Below are positions 1-6,012 of a DNA stretch of 9,483 nt, piece by piece (the stretch's first letter is position 1; every line of letters starts with the position of its first letter). The notes under the pieces were generated by a model, which did not search any database, had not been told where the DNA came from, and saw only the letters and a list, made by a program, of their open reading frames with translations. A program made the position numbers and the translations under genes. The stretch is from NCBI GenBank assembly GCA_013696425.1, contig JACCYP010000086.1:1-9483 (forward strand), written 5' to 3'. The DNA is from Thermoleophilaceae bacterium. Its GTDB lineage: Bacteria; Actinomycetota; Thermoleophilia; Solirubrobacterales; Thermoleophilaceae.

Positions 1-390
1 GCCGAGGCCGAGGGTGCGCCGGTGCGCGCGCGGATCCTCTCCTACGCCTACTGCGGCGTCGATCCCGCGACGATGGGCATCGGCCCGGTTCCCGCTGTGA
101 AGAAGGCGCTCGACAAGGCCGGGCTCACGCTCGAGGACGTCGGCGTGATCGAGCTGAACGAGGCGTTCGCGGCCCAGGCCCTCGCGGTGATGAAGGACCT
201 CGAGCTCGACCCCGCCAGGGTGAACCCGAACGGCGGCGCGATCGCTCTCGGGCACCCGGTCGCGGCGACCGGCTCGGTGATCACCGCGAAGATCCTGGGC
301 GAGATGGAGCGCGAGGGCCACGACGTGGGCCTCGTGACGCTGTGCATCGGCGGGGGCCAGGGGATCGCGATGCTTCTCGGCCGGGAATAG
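1..390 (+). CDS. Thiolase (acetyl-CoA acyltransferase), C-terminal part
   Basis: The reading frame is open from base 1, so this is the last 129 residues of a gene starting left of the window; the GTG at 22 is internal. It shows the thiolase C-terminal landmarks: NEAFAAQ, then NPNGGAIALGHP with the catalytic His at 253-255, then CIGGGQG with the catalytic Cys at 343-345 that activates the incoming CoA thiol. The family condenses or cleaves beta-ketoacyl-CoA in beta-oxidation or acetoacetyl-CoA formation. The nucleophilic Cys that carries the acyl group lies in the missing N-terminal half and cannot be checked. The usual Gly after GHPx is Ala here (GHPVAATG). The NEAF motif favours the FadA/AtoB type over the SCPx type. 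The gene is followed 35 nt later by an SCP2 gene on the same strand, so it is probably the same operon. Chain length and degradative versus biosynthetic role are not decidable. Confidence 0.95.
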   Translation, partial: AEAEGAPVRARILSYAYCGVDPATMGIGPVPAVKKALDKAGLTLEDVGVIELNEAFAAQALAVMKDLELDPARVNPNGGAIALGHPVAATGSVITAKILGEMEREGHDVGLVTLCIGGGQGIAMLLGRE

Positions 391-409
391 ACTCCGGCGC
401 AACCCCCTT

Positions 410-414
410 AGGAG
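410..414 (+). promoter_or_regulatory. Ribosome binding site of the SCP2 gene
   Basis: AGGAG lies 11 nt before the ATG at 426 in the short gap after the thiolase stop. It selects this ATG over upstream in-frame codons inside the thiolase gene. Confidence 0.7.
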
Positions 415-425
415 AGATTGACGAA

Positions 426-845
426 ATGCCCTACTTCAAGTCCGATGCGGAGGTCTACGAGTTCATCGGCAAGCTGTTCGAGGACCTCCAGGAAGACGAC
501 GAGCTCGCTCCCAAGTTCCAGAAGGCGAACACGATCGTCCAGTACCAGTACCGCAACCCCGAGTCGCAGATCACGGTGAAGATGATCGACGGCGAGGACG
601 GCCAGGTCGATTGCGGTGAGACGACCATGGAGCCCGAGGTGGTGATGACGATGGACGCCGACACCGCCCACAAGTTCTGGCTCGGCAAGGTGAACGTGAC
701 GGTTGCGCTCGCACGCGGGCAGATGAAGGCCAAGGGACCTGTCGCGAAGATCCTGAAGCTGGTCCCGCTCGTGAAGCCCGTGTTCCCGCGCTACCGGCAG
801 ATGCTCGACGACGCCGGTCGTCAAGACCTGCTCGACGCGGCTTGA
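426..845 (+). CDS. SCP2 sterol-binding domain protein
   Basis: This 139-residue protein is essentially one SCP2 domain. Its pattern matches the family: an N-terminal amphipathic helix (YEFIGKLFEDLQ), beta strands around QITVKMIDGEDG, the PEVVMTMDADTAHKFW segment, and LARGQMKAKGPVAKILKLVP near the end. SCP2 domains form a hydrophobic tunnel that binds lipids or fatty acyl-CoA; bacterial stand-alone versions are thought to be lipid carriers or accessory proteins of lipid-active enzymes. There is no signal peptide or membrane segment, so it is cytoplasmic. It sits between a thiolase and an alcohol dehydrogenase, which fits handling of a hydrophobic CoA ester or alcohol. The start is ATG 426 with AGGAG upstream. 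Family assignment is firm; the ligand is unknown. Confidence 0.85.
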   Translation: MPYFKSDAEVYEFIGKLFEDLQEDDELAPKFQKANTIVQYQYRNPESQITVKMIDGEDGQVDCGETTMEPEVVMTMDADTAHKFWLGKVNVTVALARGQMKAKGPVAKILKLVPLVKPVFPRYRQMLDDAGRQDLLDAA

Positions 846-849
846 GCGC

Positions 850-2034
850 TTGAGCTTCCGCGAGTTCGCGCAGTTCACGGCCCCGACGCGTGTCGTCGCC
901 GGCCGTGACCTGATCGACGGCATCGGCTTCGAATTCATGAAGGAGGGCGCCCAGCGGGTGTTCCTCGTGACCGACAAGGTCATCCGCGAAACCGGCCTCG
1001 CCGATCGCGTGTCGGCCGGGCTCGCCGACGGCGGCCTCGAGGTGGCCGGGATGTTCGACGCGATCGAGCAGGACTCCGCGGTGCCCACGGTCGAGGCATG
1101 CGCGGCGGCCGCAAAGGAGGCCGGCGCGGACTCGTTCTTCGCCGTCGGAGGCGGCTCGGTGATGGACACCGCGAAGATCGCCATGACGCTCTTCTCGCAC
1201 GGGGGAACCGTGCACGAGTACGAGGGCATCTACGCGCTTCCGCGTGCGGCCGACGGGATGGGCGCACCGCTACCGGTGGCGCCGCTCGGCGCGCTGCCCA
1301 CCACGGCGGGCACCGGCTCCGAGGTGTCGATGGCTGCGGTCGTGAAAGACCACGAGGCGAAGGTGAAGCTCGAGTTCGCGGACTTCCCGCTGTTCCCGAA
1401 GCTCGCCGTGCTCGATCCGGCGGCCACAGCCACGCTCCCCCCGGCGATAGCGGCGTCCACCGGCATGGACGCGATGACCCACGCGATCGAGGGGTACCTG
1501 ACGCTCGACGGCAGCCCGCAGCGCGATGCGTTCGCGCTCCATGCGCTGCGCCTTCTCAACGCCAACATCGAGAAGGCCGTGCTCACCCCCGAGGACGAGG
1601 ACGCGCGCGGCAACATGCTCGTCGCGGCGGCGCTCGCGATCACGCAGTCGCTCGGCATCACCCACTCGATGTCCCACCCCGCCGGAGGGCACTTCGGCGT
1701 GCCCCACGGCGTGGCGAACGCCATCAACCTGCCGCACGCGATCCGCTTCAACGCGGGCGGCGAGCCCGAGGTGGCCGACCGCTACCGCGACGTGGCCGAG
1801 GTGATGGGCACCGAGACCGGCGGCTCGGGCCCCGATGTCGGCGACGCTCTCGCGACTCACATCGAGGGCGTGACCGAGCGGCTCGGCCTGCCCCGGCGGC
1901 TCTCCGAGGTGGGCGTACCCGAGGACGGCATCCCGGCGCTCGTGGAGGGCGCCATGGGCGACGGCTGCACGATCGTGAATCCTCGCGAGCCGACCGAGGA
2001 CGATTTCACCGACCTCTTCAGAAAGGCGCTGTAG
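850..2034 (+). CDS. Iron-containing (group III) alcohol dehydrogenase
   Basis: This 394-residue protein has the usual length and motifs of Fe-dependent alcohol dehydrogenases, which interconvert alcohols and aldehydes or ketones with NAD(P). The N-terminal dinucleotide domain carries GGGSVMDTAK (residues 100-109) and PTTAGTGSEVS. The metal site matches the FucO pattern: Asp207 and His211 in GMDAMTHAIEGY, His272 in ITHSMSH, and His286 in VPHGVANAINLPH; spacings 4, 61 and 14 are close to FucO. All ligands are present, so it should be active. The start is TTG 850 (MSFREFAQF), 4 nt after the SCP2 stop and without a clear Shine-Dalgarno, so translation is probably coupled. The substrate is unknown; the neighbouring thiolase and SCP2 genes suggest a lipid-derived alcohol. 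A maleylacetate-reductase-like relative cannot be excluded but is less likely. Confidence 0.92.
   Translation: MSFREFAQFTAPTRVVAGRDLIDGIGFEFMKEGAQRVFLVTDKVIRETGLADRVSAGLADGGLEVAGMFDAIEQDSAVPTVEACAAAAKEAGADSFFAVGGGSVMDTAKIAMTLFSHGGTVHEYEGIYALPRAADGMGAPLPVAPLGALPTTAGTGSEVSMAAVVKDHEAKVKLEFADFPLFPKLAVLDPAATATLPPAIAASTGMDAMTHAIEGYLTLDGSPQRDAFALHALRLLNANIEKAVLTPEDEDARGNMLVAAALAITQSLGITHSMSHPAGGHFGVPHGVANAINLPHAIRFNAGGEPEVADRYRDVAEVMGTETGGSGPDVGDALATHIEGVTERLGLPRRLSEVGVPEDGIPALVEGAMGDGCTIVNPREPTEDDFTDLFRKAL
2021..2026 (+). promoter_or_regulatory. Ribosome binding site inside the ADH 3' end
   Basis: GAAAGG lies within the last codons of the alcohol dehydrogenase gene, 10 nt before the ATG at 2037. 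It supports that start and a coupled operon. Confidence 0.5.
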
Positions 2035-2036
2035 CC

Positions 2037-2381
2037 ATGGGCAAGCGATCACGCAAACGCGAGCAGGGACCCCGCGAGAAGCCTGCGAGCACGACCTACA
2101 CCGATCCCGAGGGCAACACGCTCGAGCTCCGCGACGAGTTGAGCGAGGGCACACGCAAGATGCTCGAGTCACCGCAGGGCACCGCGGGTGCCTCGCAGGA
2201 GGATCTGGAGAAGCGAACCAACGAGATCCGCTTCGAGCGCCTTGCGATGTCCTGGACCGTGGCGGGGCTCCCGATCGAGAAGCAGAAGGAACTGGTCGAC
2301 CGCTACCGGATGGCGAGCTCCGAGGAGCACGCCTGGATCAGCGGGACGATCGCCGAGCACCTGCGCAAGAAGTCCGCATAG
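2037..2381 (+). CDS. Small basic protein of unknown function
   Basis: I do not recognise this 114-residue protein. The start is ATG 2037, 2 nt after the alcohol dehydrogenase stop, with GAAAGG upstream, so it is very likely the last gene of the operon. The N-terminus is strongly basic and probably disordered (MGKRSRKREQGPREK), followed by an acidic, polar stretch (DPEGNTLELRDELSEGTRKM). The second half, from about residue 60, looks like two or three amphipathic helices (DLEKRTNEIRFERLAMSW, IEKQKELVDRYRMAS, EEHAWISGTIAEHLRKK). There is no Cys, signal peptide or membrane span, so it is soluble and cytoplasmic; the basic tail could contact nucleic acid or a partner protein. Tight coupling to the dehydrogenase gene is the only hint of role. 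It ends 4 nt before the convergent gene's stop. Reality of the gene is likely; function unknown. Confidence 0.75.
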   Translation: MGKRSRKREQGPREKPASTTYTDPEGNTLELRDELSEGTRKMLESPQGTAGASQEDLEKRTNEIRFERLAMSWTVAGLPIEKQKELVDRYRMASSEEHAWISGTIAEHLRKKSA

Positions 2382-2385
2382 GGAC

Positions 2386-3720
2386 CTAGCGCAGTCGCAG
2401 CGTGTAGGTCTTCGAGTAGGTCTTGGCATCGCCGAGGCCGACCTGCTCGACGCTGGCGCGCACCCGGATCCGCACCCGCCGCTTGCGTGCGGCGCGGCGG
2501 AGACTCGTCTTCGTGAGCCGGAAGGTCTGGCGCGCGCCGGGCTCGAGCAGGCCATCCACCGAGCGCGCCCGCACGCCGCCGGTGAGCGAGAGCGTGGCCG
2601 CGCAGGCGGTGGAGCAGGACACGGGAATGCGCACGAGGCCCCTGCGCGCCCGCAACGATGCGCGTCCGAAGCGCGCCGCGCAGACGGCGCTCGGCTGGGC
2701 GGCCACGGCGCCGCCGGCCTCCTCGACCTGCAGGGTCTCGAGCCCGCAACCCGGCGTCCTCCATGCGGCGCGGCGGCCGTCGAAATCGAACTGGATGGGG
2801 GTGTTAGCCGGGAACTTCGCGAGCGACACCGGCGTACCGCCGGCCAGCGGCTGTACCCGCAGCTCGGGGCTCGCGCGCCCTCCGGTGACGTAGGTCACGC
2901 GGTCGCCCGCAAGGCGGGGGTTGCTCCCGGTGGCACCGAGCGCGTGCGCGACGGGCTCCTGTGCCGAGAACCAGACGAGCGCGCCTCCCGCGCTCGAACC
3001 GACCAGCTTGCCGTCGTCCTGCAGGTCGTAGGAGTCGAGCTGGCCGGCGATGTAGGCGACGGTGCCCGCGGCCCGGTCGAACACGGCCACGTCCCCGCTC
3101 TGCTTGAAAGCCACGAACCGTCCCGCGATGCGCACCGGCCCGCTCACGGCACCGGTTGCGAGGGCGGCTGCCTTACCGCCTGCGTCGAAGTCGGCGACGA
3201 GAATCGAGTTGGTCACGGGCTGCTGGGTGCACGACCCGTTGTCCGTTGCGTAGGCCACGGCGTTCGCGCTGACGTCAAAGCCGCCGAAGTCGATGTCGGG
3301 CCCGCACCACGGTCCGCTGAACTCGTCGCCGGTCTGGCTCGCCACCGTTGCACCTGCGCCGCCGGGCGTGAGGCTCGCGATGTTGTGCGTGAAGCCCCGG
3401 ACCTTGTTGAAGAGGCTCGAGTAGCCGTATGCGATCCGCTTGTCGGACGCCGCCAGCGCCGAGGCCGAGAAGCTGTTGCTGCCCCCGCCCTCGTCCTCGG
3501 CCGGGTCATCGTCGGTGAAGAGCGTGCCGAGCTTCGCGCTGCGCCCTGCCGGCGAGAGCGACTTCAGGTCCGTGCGGAGACCCGAGCGTTGGGTGTAGAC
3601 GACGTTCTCGCCCTGGAAGGCCGGCCCGAGGCCTTTCCCCACGCTCGCGGACGCGGCCTGGGCACCAGCCGGGAGGGCGAGTAGAGACACAAGGATGAGA
3701 GCAAGTCGCCGCATCGTCAC
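2386..3720 (-). CDS. Secreted protein, probable beta-propeller with Cys-pair C-terminal domain
   Basis: This is a 442- or 444-residue exported protein. The N-terminus MRRLALILVSLLALPAGAQA is a classical Sec signal peptide, with cleavage likely after AQA or the following ASA. The mature part repeats short strand pairs of the kind found in WD40/PD40-type propellers (GENVVYTQ, DKRIAYGYSS, ANAVAYATDNGS, GRFVAFKQSGDVAVFD, GDRVTYVTGG, GRRAAWRT), suggesting a ligand- or protein-binding propeller. The last ~95 residues form a separate all-beta module with SCSTACAATLSL and a highly Arg-rich stretch; similar C-terminal modules are common in secreted Solirubrobacterales proteins (from memory). No catalytic motif is seen. 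The start is either GTG 3720 or ATG 3714; each lies 6-7 nt after a TANNNT box and neither has a good Shine-Dalgarno. It diverges from the ALDH gene. Function is unknown. Confidence 0.85.
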   Translation of the reverse strand: MTMRRLALILVSLLALPAGAQAASASVGKGLGPAFQGENVVYTQRSGLRTDLKSLSPAGRSAKLGTLFTDDDPAEDEGGGSNSFSASALAASDKRIAYGYSSLFNKVRGFTHNIASLTPGGAGATVASQTGDEFSGPWCGPDIDFGGFDVSANAVAYATDNGSCTQQPVTNSILVADFDAGGKAAALATGAVSGPVRIAGRFVAFKQSGDVAVFDRAAGTVAYIAGQLDSYDLQDDGKLVGSSAGGALVWFSAQEPVAHALGATGSNPRLAGDRVTYVTGGRASPELRVQPLAGGTPVSLAKFPANTPIQFDFDGRRAAWRTPGCGLETLQVEEAGGAVAAQPSAVCAARFGRASLRARRGLVRIPVSCSTACAATLSLTGGVRARSVDGLLEPGARQTFRLTKTSLRRAARKRRVRIRVRASVEQVGLGDAKTYSKTYTLRLR

Positions 3721-3725
3721 CAGCG

Positions 3726-3732
3726 TAAGCTA
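3726..3732. promoter_or_regulatory. Possible shared bidirectional -10 element, propeller gene / ALDH
   Basis: TAAGCTA lies in the 42-nt gap between divergent genes. Read forward it gives TAAGCT, which would start an ALDH transcript around 3738 with an ordinary leader holding GGAGGAG. Read on the minus strand it gives TAGCTT, ending 6 nt before GTG 3720, as expected for a leaderless mRNA. An overlapping minus-strand TACGCT ends 7 nt before ATG 3714. No convincing -35 box is seen on either side. Confidence 0.45.
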
Positions 3733-3751
3733 GATGGACCCGGTCCCTTAC

Positions 3752-3758
3752 GGAGGAG
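3752..3758 (+). promoter_or_regulatory. Strong ribosome binding site of the ALDH gene
   Basis: GGAGGAG ends 4 nt before GTG 3763 and fixes this non-ATG start. It is the best Shine-Dalgarno in the window. Confidence 0.85.
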
Positions 3759-3762
3759 AAAA

Positions 3763-5298
3763 GTGGCTGTAGCCCCCACGCAGGACTTGAAGGCGTACAA
3801 GAACTACATCGGCGGCGAGTGGGTCGAGGCCTCGAGCGGTGAGACCTTCGAGATCGAGAACCCCTCGAGCGGCGAGGTGTTCGCCACCGTTCCGAAGTGC
3901 GGGCGCGAGGACGCACAGCGCGCGATCGCCGCGGCCAAGGAGACCTTCGAGTCGGGCGTCTGGTCCGACATGGATCCCGACGACCGCGTGCGCATCATGC
4001 GCTCCGTCGTCGACAAGTTCACCGAGCACGAGGACGAGCTGGCGGAGCTCGAGTCGCTGCAGTCGGGGATGACGATCCGCGCCACCGGCACCGTCGTGCT
4101 CGGCTACTGCATCACCCACTGGGACTACTTCGCGCGCCAGGCCGCCCGTCCGCGCCAGGAGCCGCTCGAGCCGGTCGAGTTCCCCACCCATTCCTACAAC
4201 TTCGTCCTCCGCGAGCCGATGGGCGTCTGCGCCGGGATCATCCCGTGGAACTTCCCGCTCGTGATGGCCGTGTGGAAGATTGCGCCGGCCCTCGCGATGG
4301 GCAACAGCGTGATCCTGAAGCCGGCGTCCAACACGCCGCTCACCGCGCTGCGCCTGGCAGAGCTGCTCGACGAGACCGAGCTCCCGAAGGGCGTGGTGAA
4401 CGTGATCACCGGCGGCGGCGCGACCGTGGGCGAGGAGCTCGCCTCCCACCCCGACGTCGACAAGGTGTCCTTCACCGGCTCGACGGTCGTCGGGCGCCGG
4501 ATCATGCAGCTGGCCTCGAGCACGATCAAGAAGTGCACCCTCGAGCTCGGCGGCAAGAGCCCCAACATCGTCTACGAGGACGCGAATATCGACGCCGCCG
4601 TGGACGGCGCCCTGTGGGCCACGTTCTTCCACCAGGGCCAGGTGTGCGAGTCGGGCACGCGGCTGCTGCTGCCGGAGGCGATCCACGACGAGTTCGTGGA
4701 GAAGCTGATCGCCCGCGCCAAGCAGATCAAGATCGGCGACGCGCTCGACTACGAGACCGACATGGGCCCGCTCGTGTCCGCCGAGCAGCTCGAGACGGTC
4801 GAGAACTACGTGCGCATCGGCCAGGAGGAGGGGGCCAAGCTCGTGCTCGGCGGCAAGCGCCCGGAGCATCTCGACGAGAGCGGCGGCTACTTCTACGAGC
4901 CGACGATCTTCACCGAGGTCGACAACTCGATGACGATCGCGCAGGAGGAGATCTTCGGCCCGGTGCTCTCGGTGATCAAGTTCAAGAACGACCGCGAGGC
5001 CGTCGAGATCGCGAACGACACGATCTACGGCCTCGCCGCCGCAGTCTGGTCCGAGGACCACGACCGGGCGCTCACCACGGCCAAGCAGATCCGCGCCGGC
5101 ACGGTCTGGATCAACGACCACCACCTGATCAACCAGGTCGCGCCCTTCGGCGGCTACAAGCAGTCGGGCCTCGGCCGCGAGCTGTCGAGCTACGGCCTGA
5201 ACGAGTACACCGAGGTGAAGCACGTGCATGTGGACCTCACGCGCGATCCCGACGGGAAGATGTTCGGCGTGCTGCTCTCGGAGCCGCGGCCCGACTAA
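3763..5298 (+). CDS. NAD(P)-dependent aldehyde dehydrogenase
   Basis: This 511-residue protein is a full-length ALDH-superfamily enzyme oxidising an aldehyde to the carboxylic acid. It has the early NYIGGEWV strand, the cofactor motif PWNFPLVMAVWKIAPALAMG, the Rossmann segment FTGSTVVGRRI, the general base Glu261 in LELGGKSPN, the nucleophile Cys295 in HQGQVCESGTR (34 residues after the Glu, the canonical spacing), and Glu396 in EEIFGPV, which binds the nicotinamide ribose. The C-terminus GGYKQSGLGRE...LNEYTEVKHV matches the betaine/general aldehyde dehydrogenase branch. It is cytoplasmic, probably a homotetramer or dimer as in the family. It diverges from the propeller gene and its stop overlaps the HxlR-SCP2 gene by 4 nt. 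It plausibly acts after the Fe-dependent ADH encoded upstream. The exact substrate cannot be told from sequence. Confidence 0.96.
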   Translation: MAVAPTQDLKAYKNYIGGEWVEASSGETFEIENPSSGEVFATVPKCGREDAQRAIAAAKETFESGVWSDMDPDDRVRIMRSVVDKFTEHEDELAELESLQSGMTIRATGTVVLGYCITHWDYFARQAARPRQEPLEPVEFPTHSYNFVLREPMGVCAGIIPWNFPLVMAVWKIAPALAMGNSVILKPASNTPLTALRLAELLDETELPKGVVNVITGGGATVGEELASHPDVDKVSFTGSTVVGRRIMQLASSTIKKCTLELGGKSPNIVYEDANIDAAVDGALWATFFHQGQVCESGTRLLLPEAIHDEFVEKLIARAKQIKIGDALDYETDMGPLVSAEQLETVENYVRIGQEEGAKLVLGGKRPEHLDESGGYFYEPTIFTEVDNSMTIAQEEIFGPVLSVIKFKNDREAVEIANDTIYGLAAAVWSEDHDRALTTAKQIRAGTVWINDHHLINQVAPFGGYKQSGLGRELSSYGLNEYTEVKHVHVDLTRDPDGKMFGVLLSEPRPD

Positions 5299-5957
5299 GC
5301 GGCGGCGGGCTCGGGCAGCGGGAAGGCTCCGAACAGGGCCTGCGCCGCCGCGCGGTCGCCTTCGACCTTCACATCGCCGGCCTTCTCGAGCTCGGCGAGG
5401 TCGCCGTCGAGGAACACGAGTGCGGCGAGCGCGCTCGAGTCGCCCTCGAGCACCACGTCGGGCCGATCGCCGTTCCCGCGCTCGACCTCGAACTCTCCGT
5501 TCTCGACGCTCGCGCTGAAGCGGTCGTCGCCGATTCGCAGCTCGTAGGTGGCGTCGAGCTTGCCCGCGGACGCTGAGTCGAACATCGTGCGCAGGGCGAG
5601 GATGAACGAGTCGGTGCCGAGAATCTGGCCATGGGGCATCGCAGGGGAGCGCGCCCCCCAGCGCCCGAGCGCCTTCACGACGGGCTCGAGATCGACCCCC
5701 CAGTCGGTGAGCTCGTAGACCTGGGAGGCGGCGGGAGGGGGAAGCCTGCGCTTGGCCACCACGCCGGCCACCTCGAGGTCGCGCAGCCGCTGGGACAGGA
5801 CGTTCGGGCTGGCGGAGGGCATGCCCCGGCGAAGGTCCGTGAACCGCTTGGGCCCCAGGAGCAGTTCCCGGACGACGAGCAGGGCCCACCGCTCGCCGAC
5901 GAGGTCGAGAGCGTGCGCAGCGGCACACCCTTCTCCGTATGTGCGGGTTGTCGCGAT
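5295..5957 (-). CDS. HxlR-family regulator fused to SCP2-like domain; start codon abnormal
   Basis: Residues 1-106 form an HxlR-type winged helix: TYGEGCAAAHALDLVGERWA, VVRELLLGPKRFTDLRRG, then the recognition helix SPNVLSQRLRDLE and wing. Residues 107-220 look like an SCP2 domain (DATYELRIGDDRF, RPDVVLEGDSSALAALV, AGDVKVEGDRAAA); this fusion is common in Actinobacteria. HxlR proteins are dimeric repressors or activators, some sensing electrophiles through an N-terminal Cys; Cys11 is the only Cys here. The SCP2 part may bind a hydrophobic effector. Homologues typically begin MATTRTYG or similar, but here that position (5957-5955) is ATC. No ATG, GTG or TTG occurs in frame between the stop at 5969-5967 and ATG 5822, and starting at 5822 would delete the first half of the HTH and the Cys. 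An out-of-frame ATG lies at 5965. Either ATC initiates, or the gene carries a start-codon change, frameshift or base error. It may regulate the adjacent ALDH gene. Confidence 0.85.
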   Translation of the reverse strand: MATTRTYGEGCAAAHALDLVGERWALLVVRELLLGPKRFTDLRRGMPSASPNVLSQRLRDLEVAGVVAKRRLPPPAASQVYELTDWGVDLEPVVKALGRWGARSPAMPHGQILGTDSFILALRTMFDSASAGKLDATYELRIGDDRFSASVENGEFEVERGNGDRPDVVLEGDSSALAALVFLDGDLAELEKAGDVKVEGDRAAAQALFGAFPLPEPAAA

Positions 5958-5960
5958 GCC

Positions 5961-5966
5961 TTCATT
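5961..5966 (-). promoter_or_regulatory. Candidate -10 box of the HxlR-SCP2 gene
   Basis: The minus strand reads TAGAAT at 5966-5961, five of six matches to TATAAT, followed by GAAGGC and then the ATC at 5957. A 6-nt gap would place transcription initiation at or next to the expected start codon, giving a leaderless mRNA. No clear -35 is visible. Confidence 0.45.
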
Positions 5967-5970
5967 CTAC

Positions 5971-5978
5971 CCACGTGG
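5971..5978. promoter_or_regulatory. CCACGTGG palindrome, possible operator
   Basis: This perfect 8-bp palindrome lies 4 nt upstream of the candidate -10 box, between -10 and -35, where a repressor would block polymerase. It could be the HxlR protein's own site. It is short and could be chance. Confidence 0.3.
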
Positions 5979-6012
5979 TCCTGAAGCTAACAGCGGTAGT
6001 TGTTTTCTAGGA

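Noticed and set aside
22..390. Thiolase fragment as a separate short gene starting at GTG 22
   Set aside because: The frame is open to base 1 and the fragment is only the thiolase C-terminal domain, so it is the end of a cut gene.
2188..3684. 498-codon plus-strand open frame over the propeller gene
   Set aside because: Low-complexity Arg/Ala/Gly translation without a domain; the minus strand has a signal peptide and repeated beta strands.
5295..5822. HxlR-SCP2 gene starting at ATG 5822
   Set aside because: The conserved N-terminal half of the HTH (ALDLVGERWA, VVRELLLGPKRF) is encoded directly upstream in the same frame, so this start truncates the domain.
3748..5928. 726-codon open frame on the minus strand opposite the ALDH gene
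   Set aside because: It is antisense to a clear ALDH with all catalytic residues and is rich in Arg, Ala, Leu and His repeats typical of shadow frames in high-GC DNA; no motif is seen.
5675..5974. Small minus-strand frame beginning GTG 5974 / ATG 5965
   Set aside because: The translation becomes Ser/Pro-rich with no family match and overlaps the HxlR frame; it matters only as a possible start if a frameshift exists.
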